From Allomyces macrogynus ATCC 38327 (Eukaryota > Blastocladiomycota > Blastocladiomycetes > Blastocladiales > Blastocladiaceae), in NCBI GenBank assembly GCA_000151295.1, contig GG745370.1, forward strand, positions 390,415 to 442,868: DNA of 52,454 nucleotides. Direction: 5' to 3'. A program made the translations under genes and the position numbers. Below, piece after piece: positions 8,568-21,091 of the stretch. Position 1 is the first letter of the stretch. Every line of letters begins with the position of its first letter. Below the pieces are notes generated by a model that was not told the origin of the DNA, searched no databases, and saw only the letters and a program-made list of their open reading frames with translations.

Positions 8568-11500
8568 TTACGCAACAAGCCCGCTCTCCTTGGCCAGCCC
8601 ATAAAACATGGACGAGGGGTTGGCCAATAACCTCTCGGGCGAATCGAACTCGGACACTTGGCCATGATCCAGAACGAGGATCCGGTCATAGTCCATGACG
8701 GTGGCCACACGGTGCGCAATCGTCAGCACCGTGCACTCCTTGAACTCGGTGCGAATCGTTTCCTGCACGTACTCGTCGGTGCGGTGGTCGACCGACGCCG
8801 ACGCCTCGTCGAGCGCAAGCACGCGCGTCTTACGCAAGATCGCGCGCGCTAGGCACAGCAGCTGCGACTGGCCGACCGACAACGACCCGGCCTTGATGGG
8901 CGAGTCGAGCCCCTCGCCCAAGTCCTCGATCGCCGGCTTCAAGTGCGCGGCCGCGAGTGCCGCCCACATGTCGGCGTCGGATTTCGCACCGAGCGGGTCG
9001 AGGTTCTCGCGGACGGTCCCCTCGAAAATGACGGGTTCTTGCGGGAGCACCGTCAACCGAGTGCGCAGGTCCTGCAGTCCGAGCTGCGAAATGTCGACGC
9101 CGTCAATCTTGATGGCGCCCTCGACCGCTTCGATGATGCGGAACAATGCGAGCGTCGCCGACGACTTGCCCGCACCGGTGCGCCCGACAATGCCAATCTT
9201 TTCGCCGCCGCGAATCGACAACGACAGCTTGCGCAGGACCAGGTCGAGCCCGGGGCGGTACCGCGTCGAGTAGTGGTCAAACTCGATCTTGCCAGTCGTC
9301 GGCCAGTCGGCGGGCAGCGCCAGGTCCGTGTGCTCGGCAGCCTCGGGCGGCATCTCGGCGTACTCGCGGATACGCTCGACCGAGACGATGTTGGTTTCTA
9401 AAGCGTTGCGCGGATGGCATGGTCAGGTCCGAGAAATATCTCAAGTCGCACGGCAGTGAGGTGGAGAAGGCCCAATGCAAGCGTACCAATGTCGCAGTAA
9501 ATGCGCACGAGCTGGATCAGCATCCACGTCAACTGCTGCGCAAACGTGACCGAGACGCCGATCAATGTCGTGCCGCGCTCGGGCGCGAGCGCGGCGAACA
9601 GTGCGGCGCCAAACATGATGATCGCCGAGATCATTTGCAAAACGAGCCCGAGCCAGCGGTTCAGCGCGACCTGCGTGTAGAGCGCCTTGTTGCTGAGATC
9701 AATCTTGGCGTCAATGTCGCAGCAGAACCGGTCCTGCACGGCAAACGCACGAATCGAGAGCAGACCCTCGAGCGACTCGGAAAACAGCTGGTAGACGGGC
9801 GACCGCGTGACGGACGTGATGCGCTGGAGCTCGCGCGACGCGGCGAGGAACGCGCGCTGGATCACGTAGAACAGGCCCGCGAGCGGCAGGACCAACACCA
9901 GGAACCAGGGCGTCGCCACGGCAATCGAGACGAGAATCGAGAGCAACTGCAACAGCGCGAAAAAGTAGTGGTGCACTTGCGGCGGCAGCATCGTGTCGAC
10001 CGAGTCTTGGTCTTTTGAGACGCGGTTGAGGATGCGACCCACAGGCGTCACATCGAACATGGCTTGCGGCAGACGCAACAGCCGCGCAAGCAGCGTCGTG
10101 GATGTGCGTTCCGAGCACTTGATCGCAATGACCGCGAAGAAGTAATAGAACGCGAACCCGGTCAAGATCGAGTTAGCCACGGTCATGCCCGCGTAAATCG
10201 AGAGCCACTTCCACGTCGAGGCGCTCGGGTCCGCCGACCACGCGCCCAGCACGTACTGCGTGCCGAGCGTGAGTCCAATCGACAGCGCCGAGAGCAGAGC
10301 GTTGATGACAAACGCCCACCGACCGCAAAAGTCGACATAGGTCATGTAGACCTGCTTGGAGACACTGCCGCGCTCCATACCTTCCTCGTTCTCGTCGTCG
10401 TCGTCCTTCGAGTGCGCGCTCGCGGCCTTCTTTTCGGGGTTCTTGGTCGACGCCGCCAGGAGCGGGGCCAGCGTGCCGTCGTCGAGCTCCTCCTTGGCCT
10501 CAAGGTCCTTGGCGTGCGCCGCGGCCGAAATCGACACGGCCGACGCCGAATCACGGCGGTCATGCATCACATCCCCGTTCAGCCCCGACGACGACGCATC
10601 GTCCTCGTCCGACGACCCTTCCTCGCCGTTGCCATGGTGCCGCTTGGCGTTGAACGCTGCAACGAGCTGGTTGAACATGGTGTTCGGGTCGGTGTTGGCC
10701 GCGAGTTCGGCGTAGGTGCCCGACTCGACGATGCGGCCGTGTTCGAGCAGCACGAGGTGGTCGAGCTCGGCGAGATGGTGGACCGCGTGCGTGACGAGAA
10801 TGCGCGTCTTGTCCTTGAGCAACCCGTTGGGACCAAGAATGCTGTTGAACATGTGCCGATCGACGTGCGCGTCGACGGCCGAGAGCGGATCGTCGAAGAT
10901 GAAAATGTCGGCCTTGGAGTAGAGTGCGCGGGCGCACGCGATACGCGCGCGCTGCCCGCCCGACAAGTTGATACCCTTTTCGCCGATCTACAGGTTGCGC
11001 GCGCGAGTCTTGGGTCAGGTCCGGAGAAATTGGCAGAGTCATGGCGAGGAGAGAGAGCAGGTTAACAAACGCACCATGGTCTTGTCGCCGTAGTCGAGCA
11101 CGGTAAAGTCGCGGCGCAGTGAACAGGCGTCGACGACCTGGTCGTACCAAGTCTGGTTGAACGTGTGGCCAAACGTGATATTGTCGCGCACTGTCGCGTT
11201 CACGATCCACGGCACCTGGGCGACCATGGCCACGGAACCGAATCGCGAAACCGACCCATGCGCGCGGTAAACTTCGCCGAGCATCGCCGACACGAGCGTC
11301 GTCTTACCCTGGCCGACGGGCGCGACAATGGCGACCGACGTACCCTTGCGCACAGTCAGGTTGATGTTCTTGAGCACGCATTGGTCGAGATCCGACGGCG
11401 GGTCGGCCTTGTCGTCACCCTCGCCATCCCAATAAAAGTAGCCGTCCTTGATTTCCAGAGCCACGTCGCCACCCTCGGTGTGCGGGCGCACGGTCACGGC

Positions 11501-13717
11501 GTCGAGGTCGAGCTCGTGGTGGTCGAGGAACCGGCGCACGCGCTGGTACCCGGCGACACCCTGCATGATCGGGCCGAACGACCAAACAATCGCCATCTAA
11601 AATCAGGCACATTCGTTAGTACTGCGAGGAGATGGGGACAGGACCTCGCGCGATCTCGCGGCAACAACGTACGATGGGCGCGCCGAGGAGATTGAGAACC
11701 GAGAGTGCGACAAAGACGAGCTGGGGCGTCAGCGGCTTCGACGAGATGGCCGTGAACAGGGCAAACGTGGCAAACGCGAGCAGCGACGGGACCAGCGTAC
11801 TGAACGACGCCTGGTACGAGGACATGGCGTTGACCTGCTTGAGCGAATGCAGCTCGCGCGCGCGCACACCGACAATTTTGTCCTGGAAGAAGCGGCTCCA
11901 TCCAAACAGCTTGATGGTCTTGATGCCCTTGAGCACCTCGGACGTGAGTCGGATGCGCTCGTCCATGGCATTGAGCTTTGATTTCTGGTAGACAAGCGTG
12001 TACTTGGCCAGGGCACTCATGAGGAAAGCGGTGGCGAGCACGAGACCAAACGAAATCAATGCCGCAACGCCCATTTTGACGTAGAGCAGGACCAGGTAGG
12101 CCACGACCTGCAAGGGCACAATGGCCGTGTTGGAGAGGTGGAACACCATCGTCCCCATGGCCGCGGCGTCGACTTGCATATGATTCACTGCAAGGGGAGA
12201 GGACGAAAACGGGTCAGTCGAACTGTCCAGCTCGTGGAGGACAATGGGACAGGGGGCATCGTACCAATGGCACCCGTCGAGTCGCGCGCGTGCGCCGGGA
12301 TGCGCATCGACTTGCGGTAGATGGTGGACATGAGCGCGGCGCGCAGCACGATTTCGGTCCGGAAGCAAATGAAGAAGGACAGGTTGTAGAGGAATGCCGA
12401 GACCATGGCAATGGCCAACCACCCGACCGCAATCAAGATCCCGTCGGCTTTCGTCACGCCGACCTTGCCCGCGTTCCACTGGCCGACGTAGACGATGAGC
12501 TGCTCGACGAGCAGCGGCACGAAAAAGTTGAAGACTTGCACGACAATCAGGCCGAAAAACACCTTGAACACGCGTAGACCGTAGCAGGTCATGAGCGCGC
12601 CGAGCAGCGCGTGTCGCTTGCCCTTGCGCTTTTCGAGTTCGGCCGCGAGCGTGAGGTGGCTCACGTGCGCAGTGTGGTCCTCGGGCACCGTCCACAAGTC
12701 GTCGAGGTCCAGGAACTTGCGGACGCCGGTTTTGAGCAGGCCGTAGGTCCACGTGAACGTGAGCCGCGAAAAGATGTTGGCGAGGTGCTCGGGACTGGCC
12801 ATGGGCTATGAGCGAAAAATACGGGAGCAGATCAGCGGCTGCAACAATTCATGTCGAAAAACAAAGCTCACGCGTGAAGACAATGTACGCACATCGTGAA
12901 CCGTCGCCGTCGGGTCCGACGAGAACGTCGATGCCGCTTCGAGCGCGATCGCGATCACGAGCACGACCAGGAACGCAATCGTCAGGCCCGGCGTCGCCGG
13001 CGCAATGTCGTCAACGGTCGTGACGGCGCGGAGCCGCCATGCGACCGCAATCGCGTGGAAGAAGCCGTAGAGGCAGACGAGCGACGAGGGCGTGCGCGAC
13101 CGCGACTGCTCGAGCGTAATCAGGACAAATGCCACAATTGTGCTCACGGTGACGAGCAGCCAGTTGAGCACGGTCGAGGTAAATGCACCAGCGTGGGTGC
13201 CGCTCGTGATGAGCGCGACGAGTGCAAGAACGACGAGTGCCGGGAACGCGACAATCTGGAAAAGTTTGACGGAGCGTGCACGAGTGAGATGCATGGAAGG
13301 AGAGCGCGGCAAGGGTATGGAGCCGCTGAAAACGAACCTGCTTTGCACGCGCAACCCACACATTGATCGAGCCCGAATGTCGCGGCTTGCGCAACAACCT
13401 GGGGAGCCGGCTTATAGCAAACAGCAAGAATAGGCCATTCACGACGGGGCCGATGACGCTGTGGGGGTTGATCAAAAGCATCAATCAGCATGTTCACACA
13501 CAAGAGCGAGGACAGCGGTGCGCTCGCGTGCAGCACTTACGTTTCTTGAAAACATAGCGTCATGTCCTGGTGTCGAATCGATGATGCGGGCCCCTGCAAT
13601 CATTTCATCCAATCGGATTAGCATCAGCTCGATGACTGGAAGCTCGTGTGTTGCAGCGGGGCTACGAACCCATGCATCTTCGGCGCCAGCGCAAAAGACG
13701 AGTGGTTGATCGACCAT
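8568..13717 (-). CDS. ABC transporter, subfamily C (MRP/Ycf1-like), full length
   Basis: Exporter of about 1,500 residues in nine exons: 13717-13670, 13593-13541, 13458-13399, 13325-12893, 12805-12265, 12187-11673, 11596-11075, 10987-9487, 9397-8568. The exon 3/4 junction is uncertain (alternative 13362/13255). Order: TMD0 (FCAGAEDAW, then the DMTLCF signature), linker and TMD1 (SRLTFTWTYGLL; IVNHMQVDA), NBD1, TMD2 and NBD2. NBD1 has Walker A APVGQGKT, signature LSGGQ and the MRP-type Walker B DDPLSAVD. NBD2 has GRTGAGKS, LSVGQ and LALDEASASVD. An acidic Ser-rich linker at about 10350-10700 separates the halves. Family members export glutathione conjugates and other organic anions, at the vacuole (Ycf1) or plasma membrane. 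The start is the first ATG in frame before the conserved TMD0. Intron 6 has the perfect branch point TACTAAC. The first Gly of the NBD1 Walker A is Ala. Confidence 0.93.
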
Positions 13718-16389
13718 CTTGGCCAACGAGAAGCAACCGGGTCCGTTCAGAAATGGGCGATGCAGGGGCGCGCTGAGGTTTCAAAAGAGCTGCAGATGCT
13801 GTTGCTGCGGGTTGCAGGCGGTCGCGGGCGGGAAGGCGGCGGAAATCGCAGTGATCGGCGTTGGAAACGGCGCTGGCGACGTTGAGCAGCGACCAATGAG
13901 GTAAGCGCGAGCTGGAGGCCGACGAGAGCAAGAGGACCAGGACCAGGACCGCAGCGGGCGGGCGGCCGGGCTTTATGGGGAGGAGGAGCGACAAGAGGAG
14001 GTGACGTGGGGCCAGCCAACGAGCACCGTGGACCGTTGGCGTGGGCCGTGTTCTTCGTGTGGACTCGGCGACAGCGCCGCGTCAACGTCCGGGCGATCCC
14101 CTTGAAGCGTACGCCACGCGCGCGGGTGCATTGACCTCCCGTTGTTTGGCTTGCGCCGGGCAAACTCGACGAGAATTGCTCAATCCCTGTGTACACTTTC
14201 CGGGGCCACGACCGGCCCAACCAGCGGCGCACGCGACCACTTGACTCATGGAACCGTGAGTCCAGGCTCCAGAACCACGTCCGCGTTTCTGGTTTCAGGC
14301 TGAAACAATCCCGTTGGTCATCAGATGACGATGCGGGAGAGACGCGCTTTTCGTACACACAGCCCGTTTCGCCCCGGGCGGCGCGCCCATGACGACAAGG
14401 ACCAGCGTGTGGCGGGCCAGAGGCAGCAACTGTACTCTGGTGGGCGCGCACGAGCGCGGACGGATTACGCGGCGGTGGGCCATGAGCGTACAGTGGACGA
14501 TCGCGGCGAGTTGAGAGAGGTGAGGTCCGCGAGAGCCGAGTTACAAAACAACCCTTGTGCGATACGACAGCAAGCATACACGCGCACGCGAGGTTCTCAT
14601 CCATTGCCAAGGCAAGACGCGCCGCCGTTGCACCGATTATCCGGCTCGTTTCGCCGAGTCGAAGACACGCTGCTTTCGTGCGAGCAAATGCAACGATGAG
14701 TTGCTGACAGAGCTGCGCACGTTTGCGCGGCGCTTTGCGCGCGCCGCAACGCGACTCATCATGGGGCCCAGCAACCGGAGGATGGCCAGCAGCAGATACA
14801 TCGTTTCGCGCCCGAAAGCCGAGAACTGCAGGCAGCAACGGGTTGGCATGGGAGCGGCCGCGCGCGTCGCGTCGCGACAGCAGAGCAGTGGCGATGAAAG
14901 ACGAAGTCACCTTGTATTTCACGGTGCTAGCGCAAAGAAAGGCTTATAGATGTACGAGCGAGAGTTTGCACCAAGTGACGGTACAAGGCAGACAGGTTGG
15001 ATGATGAAAAATAAGAGGATACGGCTTGATCATTGGCGGCGCCAGGCACGTGTGTATTTGGTTTGGATCCAGAACGTGCTGCGCCGCCCTAAATCGAACC
15101 AGACACACAGCTCTGCCGCAGGTGTCTGGTGCTGGCAGGGATGGTCAGTTTGCTGCTGTGCATGCGCCCGCGATGGTGTTTGGTTGTAATGAGGCATCAT
15201 CGTTCAACAGTATCGCCGAGGCAGGTCGCGAGTCGTGACGCGAGGAATGTGGTTGGTTTTGATCCCAATTGACCGTTTTCTAATCTCACGCCCGCAGCCC
15301 GCCTTGCCAAGAGTGATCAGTCTTTGATCAAGCGCCAGACCTGCTGCCAAGGCTGCGCTTTTGCGCTGGCGATCTTGTCAAATACATAGTGCGGATGCGC
15401 GCGGCTTTAAACACTTTTGAACATTGTGGTTGCTCACTTCCCGTCTCAGCGCTAATTCGGATGGGAACCGCGTTATGTAGCTGCATTGCCACCTTCAACT
15501 CCGCTATTCCCGTCGCTGGCAGCATCTGTTGAAGGTCAAATATGGGTGAAGCAAATCAAAGCGGTCACAGAGCAGAAGCATCGGATTCTTTCTGTCATCT
15601 CGGACGTTCTTCTCCACCCAAGAAGTCCACATCGTGTGTAATACCTACAATTGCTCAGCAAATGCGTGCGTAGGTGCACGAACTGCTGCTGGTTCAGTTC
15701 TTGGATTGCAAATCGCCCAGCTGGTTCCACAGTGCTCGTCGAAGTATGGCCTGTGAACAAAGCTGGACAGCACGCAGCGGTCCATGAAGGTGTTGGATGG
15801 GCACCAAGCAATGGCCATGATCCGCAAGCCCGGGCCTGGATTGAGCGCCGAGAAACAGACACAAAGCGTGCACACTCACCCAAGCAAAGTCATGCGCCAT
15901 AAGATCTTCGCCTGCCATGAGCAACCAACAGATCGCGTCAAGCACCAAGGCACGAAGACAACAATGAACGCGCGCGTCTTACCGCACGTCCCAGCGGTGC
16001 GCGCCTTCCGGTACGTCTTCGCAGCAGCGGTGCTTTCCTGAAGCTCTTGCCCGCCCAGGGACTGATGCTGATTTGTCGATTGGCAGAAGCCCCTGGTTGA
16101 GGTGCCGCCCACGCCACGCATCTGCATCAACGCGTGTCGGCAACTGCTTTCGCATCTGTCCTGTTGTTCATACATATGTACAAAGATGTCGCCAGCACGC
16201 CGGTCTTCGCTCTCTCTTTGAATCATCGACCGCGGTCCAAACCCGCCAGAGCCAGAACCACCATTGCATTTTCGCAACCAACCGCCTCTCGCGCGTGCAA
16301 GCAGCCCAACCAAGCACGCCGCCCTCGCCCTCGCCCAACCCGTAAACCCAAACACCAAAACCGCAGCTACCATCGCTTCGCCCAACACC
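13718..16389. other. Intergenic: ABC transporter promoter side and upstream region of the adaptor array
   Basis: About 2.7 kb. The right part (from about 15310) resembles DNA upstream of other adaptor copies: GATCAGTC(T/C)TTGATCA occurs at 15317 and 20529, and 16030-16120 matches 17810-17900, so it belongs to the duplicated unit. No supported gene. A long minus-strand open frame at 13747-14922 lacks an ATG start and resembles nothing. Confidence 0.5.
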
Positions 16390-17253
16390 ATGGCGTCCCC
16401 GACCGGCGACACCGCTGCCGTGCGCCTGACCGCTCGCGACCTCGACTCGTGGGACTCTGACATCTTCGGTCCGTCCCTACCCCTTCTCCCGTCCTTCACC
16501 CACCCACGCTCACCACCCTCCCACTCCGCTCCACCACCAGGCTCCCCCGCGCACCCCCTCATCGGCCCGACCGGCGCGCCCGGGTACTGGGACCGCGCGT
16601 CGATTGCCGCCGCACCCACCTCGCCCGACTCGCTGCGCAACTGCACGTTCGTTACCATCAACCCCAAGCACGATGCGACCGTTTACTATGGACCAACGTG
16701 CCCGCCCGCACCGCGCAACCCGTTCGCCGACCCGGAATTCTGGTTCGGATTGCTGGCGCCATTTATCATTTTTGGGCTCTTTATGACGGGGATCATGATC
16801 TCAACTAAGTTGATGGAGGAGCCGGAGGTGACCTGGGGCGAGTGGGCATGGCGCGCGTGGAGGGCGAGCAGCAAGTGGGTGCGGAAGCGGGTGGGTGCGC
16901 TCTGGGCGCGCGTGGCGAGGAAACTGAGCGCGGCGCGCGATTCGACGGGGGGTGGGGGCGAGTCAACGCGGACGTGTTTGGGTGGCCAAGTGCGGTGGAT
17001 CGCCGCACCAGCTATTGATGCGTCGGCGGTCACGGAAAGCGAGGGCCCAAACGAGCAACGGAGTCAAGTGCAGTGGTGGCGGTGGGCCGCGTGGAACCAG
17101 AATGGGTCGGGGTATATGCTGGTGGATACAGCACGGAGCGAGGCGGGTGGGACAGCACCCGCAGCGTTGGCGCCGCCCAAAGACGAGGAACTGGATGTGG
17201 ACGGTGCTCCACCGCCGTACAATACGGAGGCGCGGTCGTCGAGATTCTCGTGA
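16390..17253 (+). CDS. One-TM PPxY protein, SPRY-less adaptor paralogue (copy A)
   Basis: Two exons (16390-16468, 16541-17253; 72-nt intron), 263 residues. The N-terminal ectodomain (DSWDSDIFG, then GAPGYWDRASIAAAP and a Cys-bearing CPPAPRNPFADP) is followed by one TM helix (FWFGLLAPFIIFGLFM) and a Trp/Arg-rich juxtamembrane segment (WRAWRASSKW). A short cytosolic tail ends GAPPPYNTE. PPxY motifs bind WW domains of Nedd4/Rsp5 ubiquitin ligases. Yeast Ssh4 and Ear1 have the same plan (TM, SPRY, PPxY) and recruit Rsp5 to endosomal or vacuolar cargo. Here only the last SPRY strand survives (VQWWRWAAW, compare VQWDAPWRWAE in copy C). The intron is in frame and lacks stops, but its position is confirmed by copy B, where the equivalent 61-nt segment would break the frame. 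Adaptor function is inferred from architecture. Confidence 0.7.
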   Translation: MASPTGDTAAVRLTARDLDSWDSDIFGPSLPLLPSFTHPRSPPSHSAPPPGSPAHPLIGPTGAPGYWDRASIAAAPTSPDSLRNCTFVTINPKHDATVYYGPTCPPAPRNPFADPEFWFGLLAPFIIFGLFMTGIMISTKLMEEPEVTWGEWAWRAWRASSKWVRKRVGALWARVARKLSAARDSTGGGGESTRTCLGGQVRWIAAPAIDASAVTESEGPNEQRSQVQWWRWAAWNQNGSGYMLVDTARSEAGGTAPAALAPPKDEELDVDGAPPPYNTEARSSRFS

Positions 17254-17324
17254 GGAAACACCATGGTGTGGCAATGGGAACAGTTGGGCTTGGGATGGGG
17301 CCAAACGTCGAAATGTGAAAGCAA

Positions 17325-17480
17325 TCAGGTCACTTATTCCCCTTCCACGAAAGACGTGACAAATGTGACCATCAAATCGACCACCCCTACTTCATCGAAC
17401 CAAAAATGGTCGGCTCAGGTACGACCACCGTCCATCCGATCATGGCGCGTACGCGCATCCTCTCCTCTCCACTCACCCTC
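17325..17480 (-). pseudogene. 3' fragment of COG2945-like alpha/beta hydrolase gene
   Basis: On the minus strand this stretch matches the 3' end of the intact hydrolase (22231-22385), including the region around the catalytic His (the DNA AACCAAAAATGGTCGG is shared on the plus strand) and the stop position. The match ends abruptly, leaving no 5' part. It lies directly 3' of copy A in the same convergent arrangement as at copies B and C, so it is a relic of the duplicated pair. Confidence 0.7.
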
Positions 17481-18152
17481 GATTCCGATTTGATTGAGAA
17501 CAGAAACAGGGACACCTGCCTCTTGTCTTGAGCGCTGTCTTTACGTCTGGCGCCAACGAATCGACGCGGCGATGGGCGCAACGCGTTTTCGCGTCGCTCC
17601 AGACAAGGTACAATTGAACAACCGCGAGCCGACCGTCAACTGCCAGAGAACATGTGTATCCATCCACCCAGGCGACAGATATGGTCGCATGAACGAACCA
17701 TCAGTGTAGGTCGCGCGCGGCGTCAGGTTCGTGCCTGCAGGTGTCCAGCGTTCACAACGCACCCCAACGCGTCTCTGTGCACCGTCCTCCGCAGCAGCGC
17801 CTTCAGGAAGCTGGAGCATGCCCAGGGACCAACGCTGATTTGACGGTTGGCGACAGAGCACCTGGTTGAAGTGCTGCCCATGCCATGCGACCGCGTTGAT
17901 GCGCGTCATGAGAAGATGGCGGCTTTGGCGTGCACTAGACTTTCAGAGATACTTTAAGCCAAGACGCCGGTCGTCTCTCTCTTTGAATCAGCGACGCGCT
18001 GGGACCACTGCGGTCCAGGTCTGTCGTAGCAGCAAGAGCCACAATCGATAATTCGCAACCGCTCTCGCGAGCGTTCAAGCCGCCCAAGCACTTTGCGCTC
18101 TCCCAAGCCGCAGAGCACCAAAACTGCCCTGTCTACCGTGTCGCTGCGCGCC

Positions 18153-19071
18153 ATGACGTCCCCGACCGGGGACGCCACTGCCGCGCACTTGACCGCACGC
18201 GACTTCGAGTCGTGGAACTCGGACATCTTCGGTCCGTCCTGTTCCCACTCTCCCATGCCCATCAAACCCACGCTCACCCTCTCCTCGACCAGGTTCTCCC
18301 GCACACCCCTTGATCGGCCCGACCGGCGCGCCCGGGTACTGGGACCGCGCGTCGATCGCCGCCGCACCCACCTCGCCCGACTCGCTGCGCAACTGCACGT
18401 TCGTTACCCTCAACCCCACGCACGACACGGCCATCTACTATGGACCGACGTGCCCGCCCGCACCGCGCAACCCGTTCGCCGACCCGGGATTCTGGTTTGG
18501 ACTGCTGGCGTCGTTTGTCGTATGTGGGCTGTTTCTGGGCGCGTTCGTGATCAAGGATAAGATGGACACTGAGCCGCATGTGACCTGGAGCGGGTGGGCG
18601 TGGCGCGCATGGGTTGCGGTGGTCAACTGGCCACGACGCGCATGGGCAGCAGTCTTTATGTGCGTGGTAAGCTGGAAATGGGTGGAGGCGGTTCGGGCGC
18701 GTCTGGCGAGGAAAGAGAGGGTGGATGCGTTCCGCGCGCACGTGCCGCGGGTGGGAAACGCAGAGAGCACGGTCGTGGATGAGCCCAGGAACGAGTATGT
18801 GCGGACGTTGGATAATGGGCATGTGCGATGGATCGCTGCGGGCGCGTTGGCGACAACGGAGACGGACGAGGGGCTCGGCGAGCAACGGGGTAAAGTGCAG
18901 TGGTGGCGGTGGACCGAGTCGAGCGAGAGCGGATCCGGGTACATGCTGGTGGATGCAACAGGAGCGCCGTTGCCCGCAGCGCTGACGCCGCCCGAGCACG
19001 AGGAACCGGACGAGGACGGCGCTCCACCGCCGTACAGCACGAAGACGGGGTCGCCGGCAAGGTGGCCGTGA
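18153..19071 (+). CDS. One-TM PPxY protein, SPRY-less adaptor paralogue (copy B)
   Basis: Two exons (18153-18231, 18293-19071; 61-nt intron GTCCGTCC..CGACCAG), 285 residues. It is very close to copy A in the N-terminus and ectodomain (GAPGYWDRASIAAAP, CPPAPRNPFADPGF). The TM helix is FWFGLLASFVVCGLFLGAFV, and the tail has VQWWRWTES near its middle and PPPY close to the C-terminus. The cytosolic region between TM and tail has diverged from copy A in length and sequence, while the ends are conserved. As in A, the bulk of SPRY is absent. The stop at 19069-19071 precedes a convergent hydrolase pseudogene. By architecture it is an Rsp5-type ubiquitin-ligase adaptor or a derivative that has lost its cargo-binding domain. 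Confidence 0.7.
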
Positions 19072-19140
19072 AGAAGCATCATGATGTGAAGTGAGAACAG
19101 ATTGCAACGGGGCCGGTTTGGACCGACAGAGTGAGCAGAG

Positions 19141-20133
19141 TCAGGTCGCATGTTCCCCATTCAGAACCGACGTGGACAAACGGCAGGATAACCGCCCCTT
19201 CCACATCGAACCGAGAGTTTGTCGGCGCCCGACACGACCACCGTGCGACCAGCCACGGCGCGCGTGCTCGTTCTCTTCTCTCCACTCTCCCCGTCTCGAC
19301 CGGCACGTCCTCCAACCGCAGACCGTCCCCGTGACCCGCACCCTGTGCTGCACGTCGTCGCCGAAAACAAACAGTTTCGGCAAGGTCGCTCGCGGGTAGA
19401 GAGCGGCAAACAAACGGACCAGACCAGAATGCGGTCAGGAGCGGGACCACGCGCGCCGGTGGGGAAATCACGGCGAGGGCGGGCACGTTCGGGCAGGTGC
19501 GTGCAGCAGGCAGCGAGATGAGCGAGCCGTACGAGTAGCCCTGCAGGTCGTCGTCGAGTGTCAGGCATCGAGGAGCATGCGCGGAATAGAATCCAGCCAT
19601 CCATACGACGACGAGTATAAACTTGGTCCGTCGTGACCTTGCCACCCTCGCCCCGCTATCGCATTTCACCAACTCGCCACTTTACTCCGACCACCAGTGC
19701 ATCTGCGCGACCAAATCATCCTCCTCGACGTGCACCAACCACGACGTTTACCCGGCAATCTTGCCCCCACCACGCATATTGTACCGCAGCACGGGCACGC
19801 CGTCGTGAGTCGCAATCGAGGCGGCGATTTCGAGCACGACATTGTTGTGCAGGTCGCCGCTGGGTCAGCCGCAGGGATACGAAGTGCTAAAGTCAGACCG
19901 GCTGGCCGGACGTCAGCCGCGACAGCGACATGGTGGCGGGTGGAGAGACACGCGCACGATGCCCCAGACTTCCGGGACGGAGATGGTGGTTCCGCGGCCG
20001 TGGAAGATGCGTTCTTTCGGCGTGAAGGGTTTTCGGGCTTGGGTGCCAGGTGCGGTGCGACGCGGAGGGGACGCCATGAACAGGCAGACAGGTCGGCGAG
20101 CACAAACTCTTCGAGAACCGGTACCTCTATCAT
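19141..20133 (-). pseudogene. COG2945-like alpha/beta hydrolase pseudogene
   Basis: Homologous along its whole length to the intact gene at 22231-23242. ATG 20133 begins MIEVPVLEEFVLADL, but the frame is lost within about 20 codons. After the first intron the conserved block HPYGRLGGD has become YPCG-stop-PSGD: the Arg codon CGA is TGA, a C-to-T change at a CpG. Two TAA codons follow at conserved positions (within the block TSW and in WWSE-stop-SGE). Exon 3 keeps the nucleophile elbow GYSYGS but shifts frame again before PKLFVFGD. Several independent lesions make a sequencing artefact an unlikely explanation. Confidence 0.85.
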
Positions 20134-21091
20134 GATGATTGCAGCAAAGATGAGGTTGGGTATTGTTGCAGCTGTTGAGGGAAGTTGGGAACTACAGCAG
20201 GCGGAGAGATGAGCAGCTCTGCACAGCCGAATGTGGTGCGCCGCGCAACAAGATGACAATGACGGGCGTCCACGTCATCATCTGGGTCGCCTTCGAAAGA
20301 CAAAACCGAACACAAGTGACCGATCGCAAGCGACCGAACACAGCGACCGAACACAGGCGACCTTCAGAAGCCCGTGTCGACTCGTCCTCAATCAAAACAG
20401 ACGCGGCCAGAGCTGCCATGGCACACCGGGGTGGCAGGAATGAGAAGGGCGCCACCTGCACGCGCGGGCGCCCATTCGTCTTGCTGCTTTGTTGTTGTCA
20501 GATTCGAGTACTCAGTGCCGTTGAGTGATCGATCAGTCCTTGATCAGGCGCTGTGACCCTGCTGCGACTGCTGCGACTGAGTGTTCGTATCAGCGCGCAT
20601 ATGCCAAGTACGCAAACAACTACGCGTCAGGTCATTCAAGATCGATGCTGCAGCATGCAGGTCGCCAGGGACAGGGACAGGGTCAAATGGCGCGTCTGAG
20701 CGCGTTGTTCCGCAGCAGCCCGCCCTCAGTCTGTGCGCACTCTCTCTCCAACGCTCGTCTTGAGGGAGGGAAACCGCGTGTCGCGAGCCCAGGATGCCAG
20801 TCGTCACTGTTCTTTGAATCATCGATCCACCATACATCCCATCCTCCTCCTTCCCGCGACCGGCGTTAAGGCAGTCCAAGCGCGACGAGCCCTCATCCAC
20901 GCGCCAATACCGCAGCGACCATCACGACCCCCCCACCTCCATAGCATACCCGCCCACCAGCGACACGGCCGCCGCGCGAAATACCCGTCGTGGCATTGAT
21001 TCGTGGGACGCCGACACTTACGGTTCGTTCAGTTCAGCGGACTCGCAGCTGCACGTTTCTGACGCTCTCCTCGCCGGTCAACGCCGCGATC

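Noticed and set aside
13747..14922. 391-codon minus-strand open frame upstream of the ABC transporter
   Set aside because: It begins with GTG, has mixed composition without domain, helix or signal features, and overlaps the transporter promoter. Long stop-free frames are expected by chance in this GC-rich DNA.
16469..16540. Reading the 72-nt segment of copy A as coding, since it is in frame
   Set aside because: It has GT..AG ends, is Pro/Ser-rich filler, and the equivalent segment in copy B is 61 nt and would break the frame.
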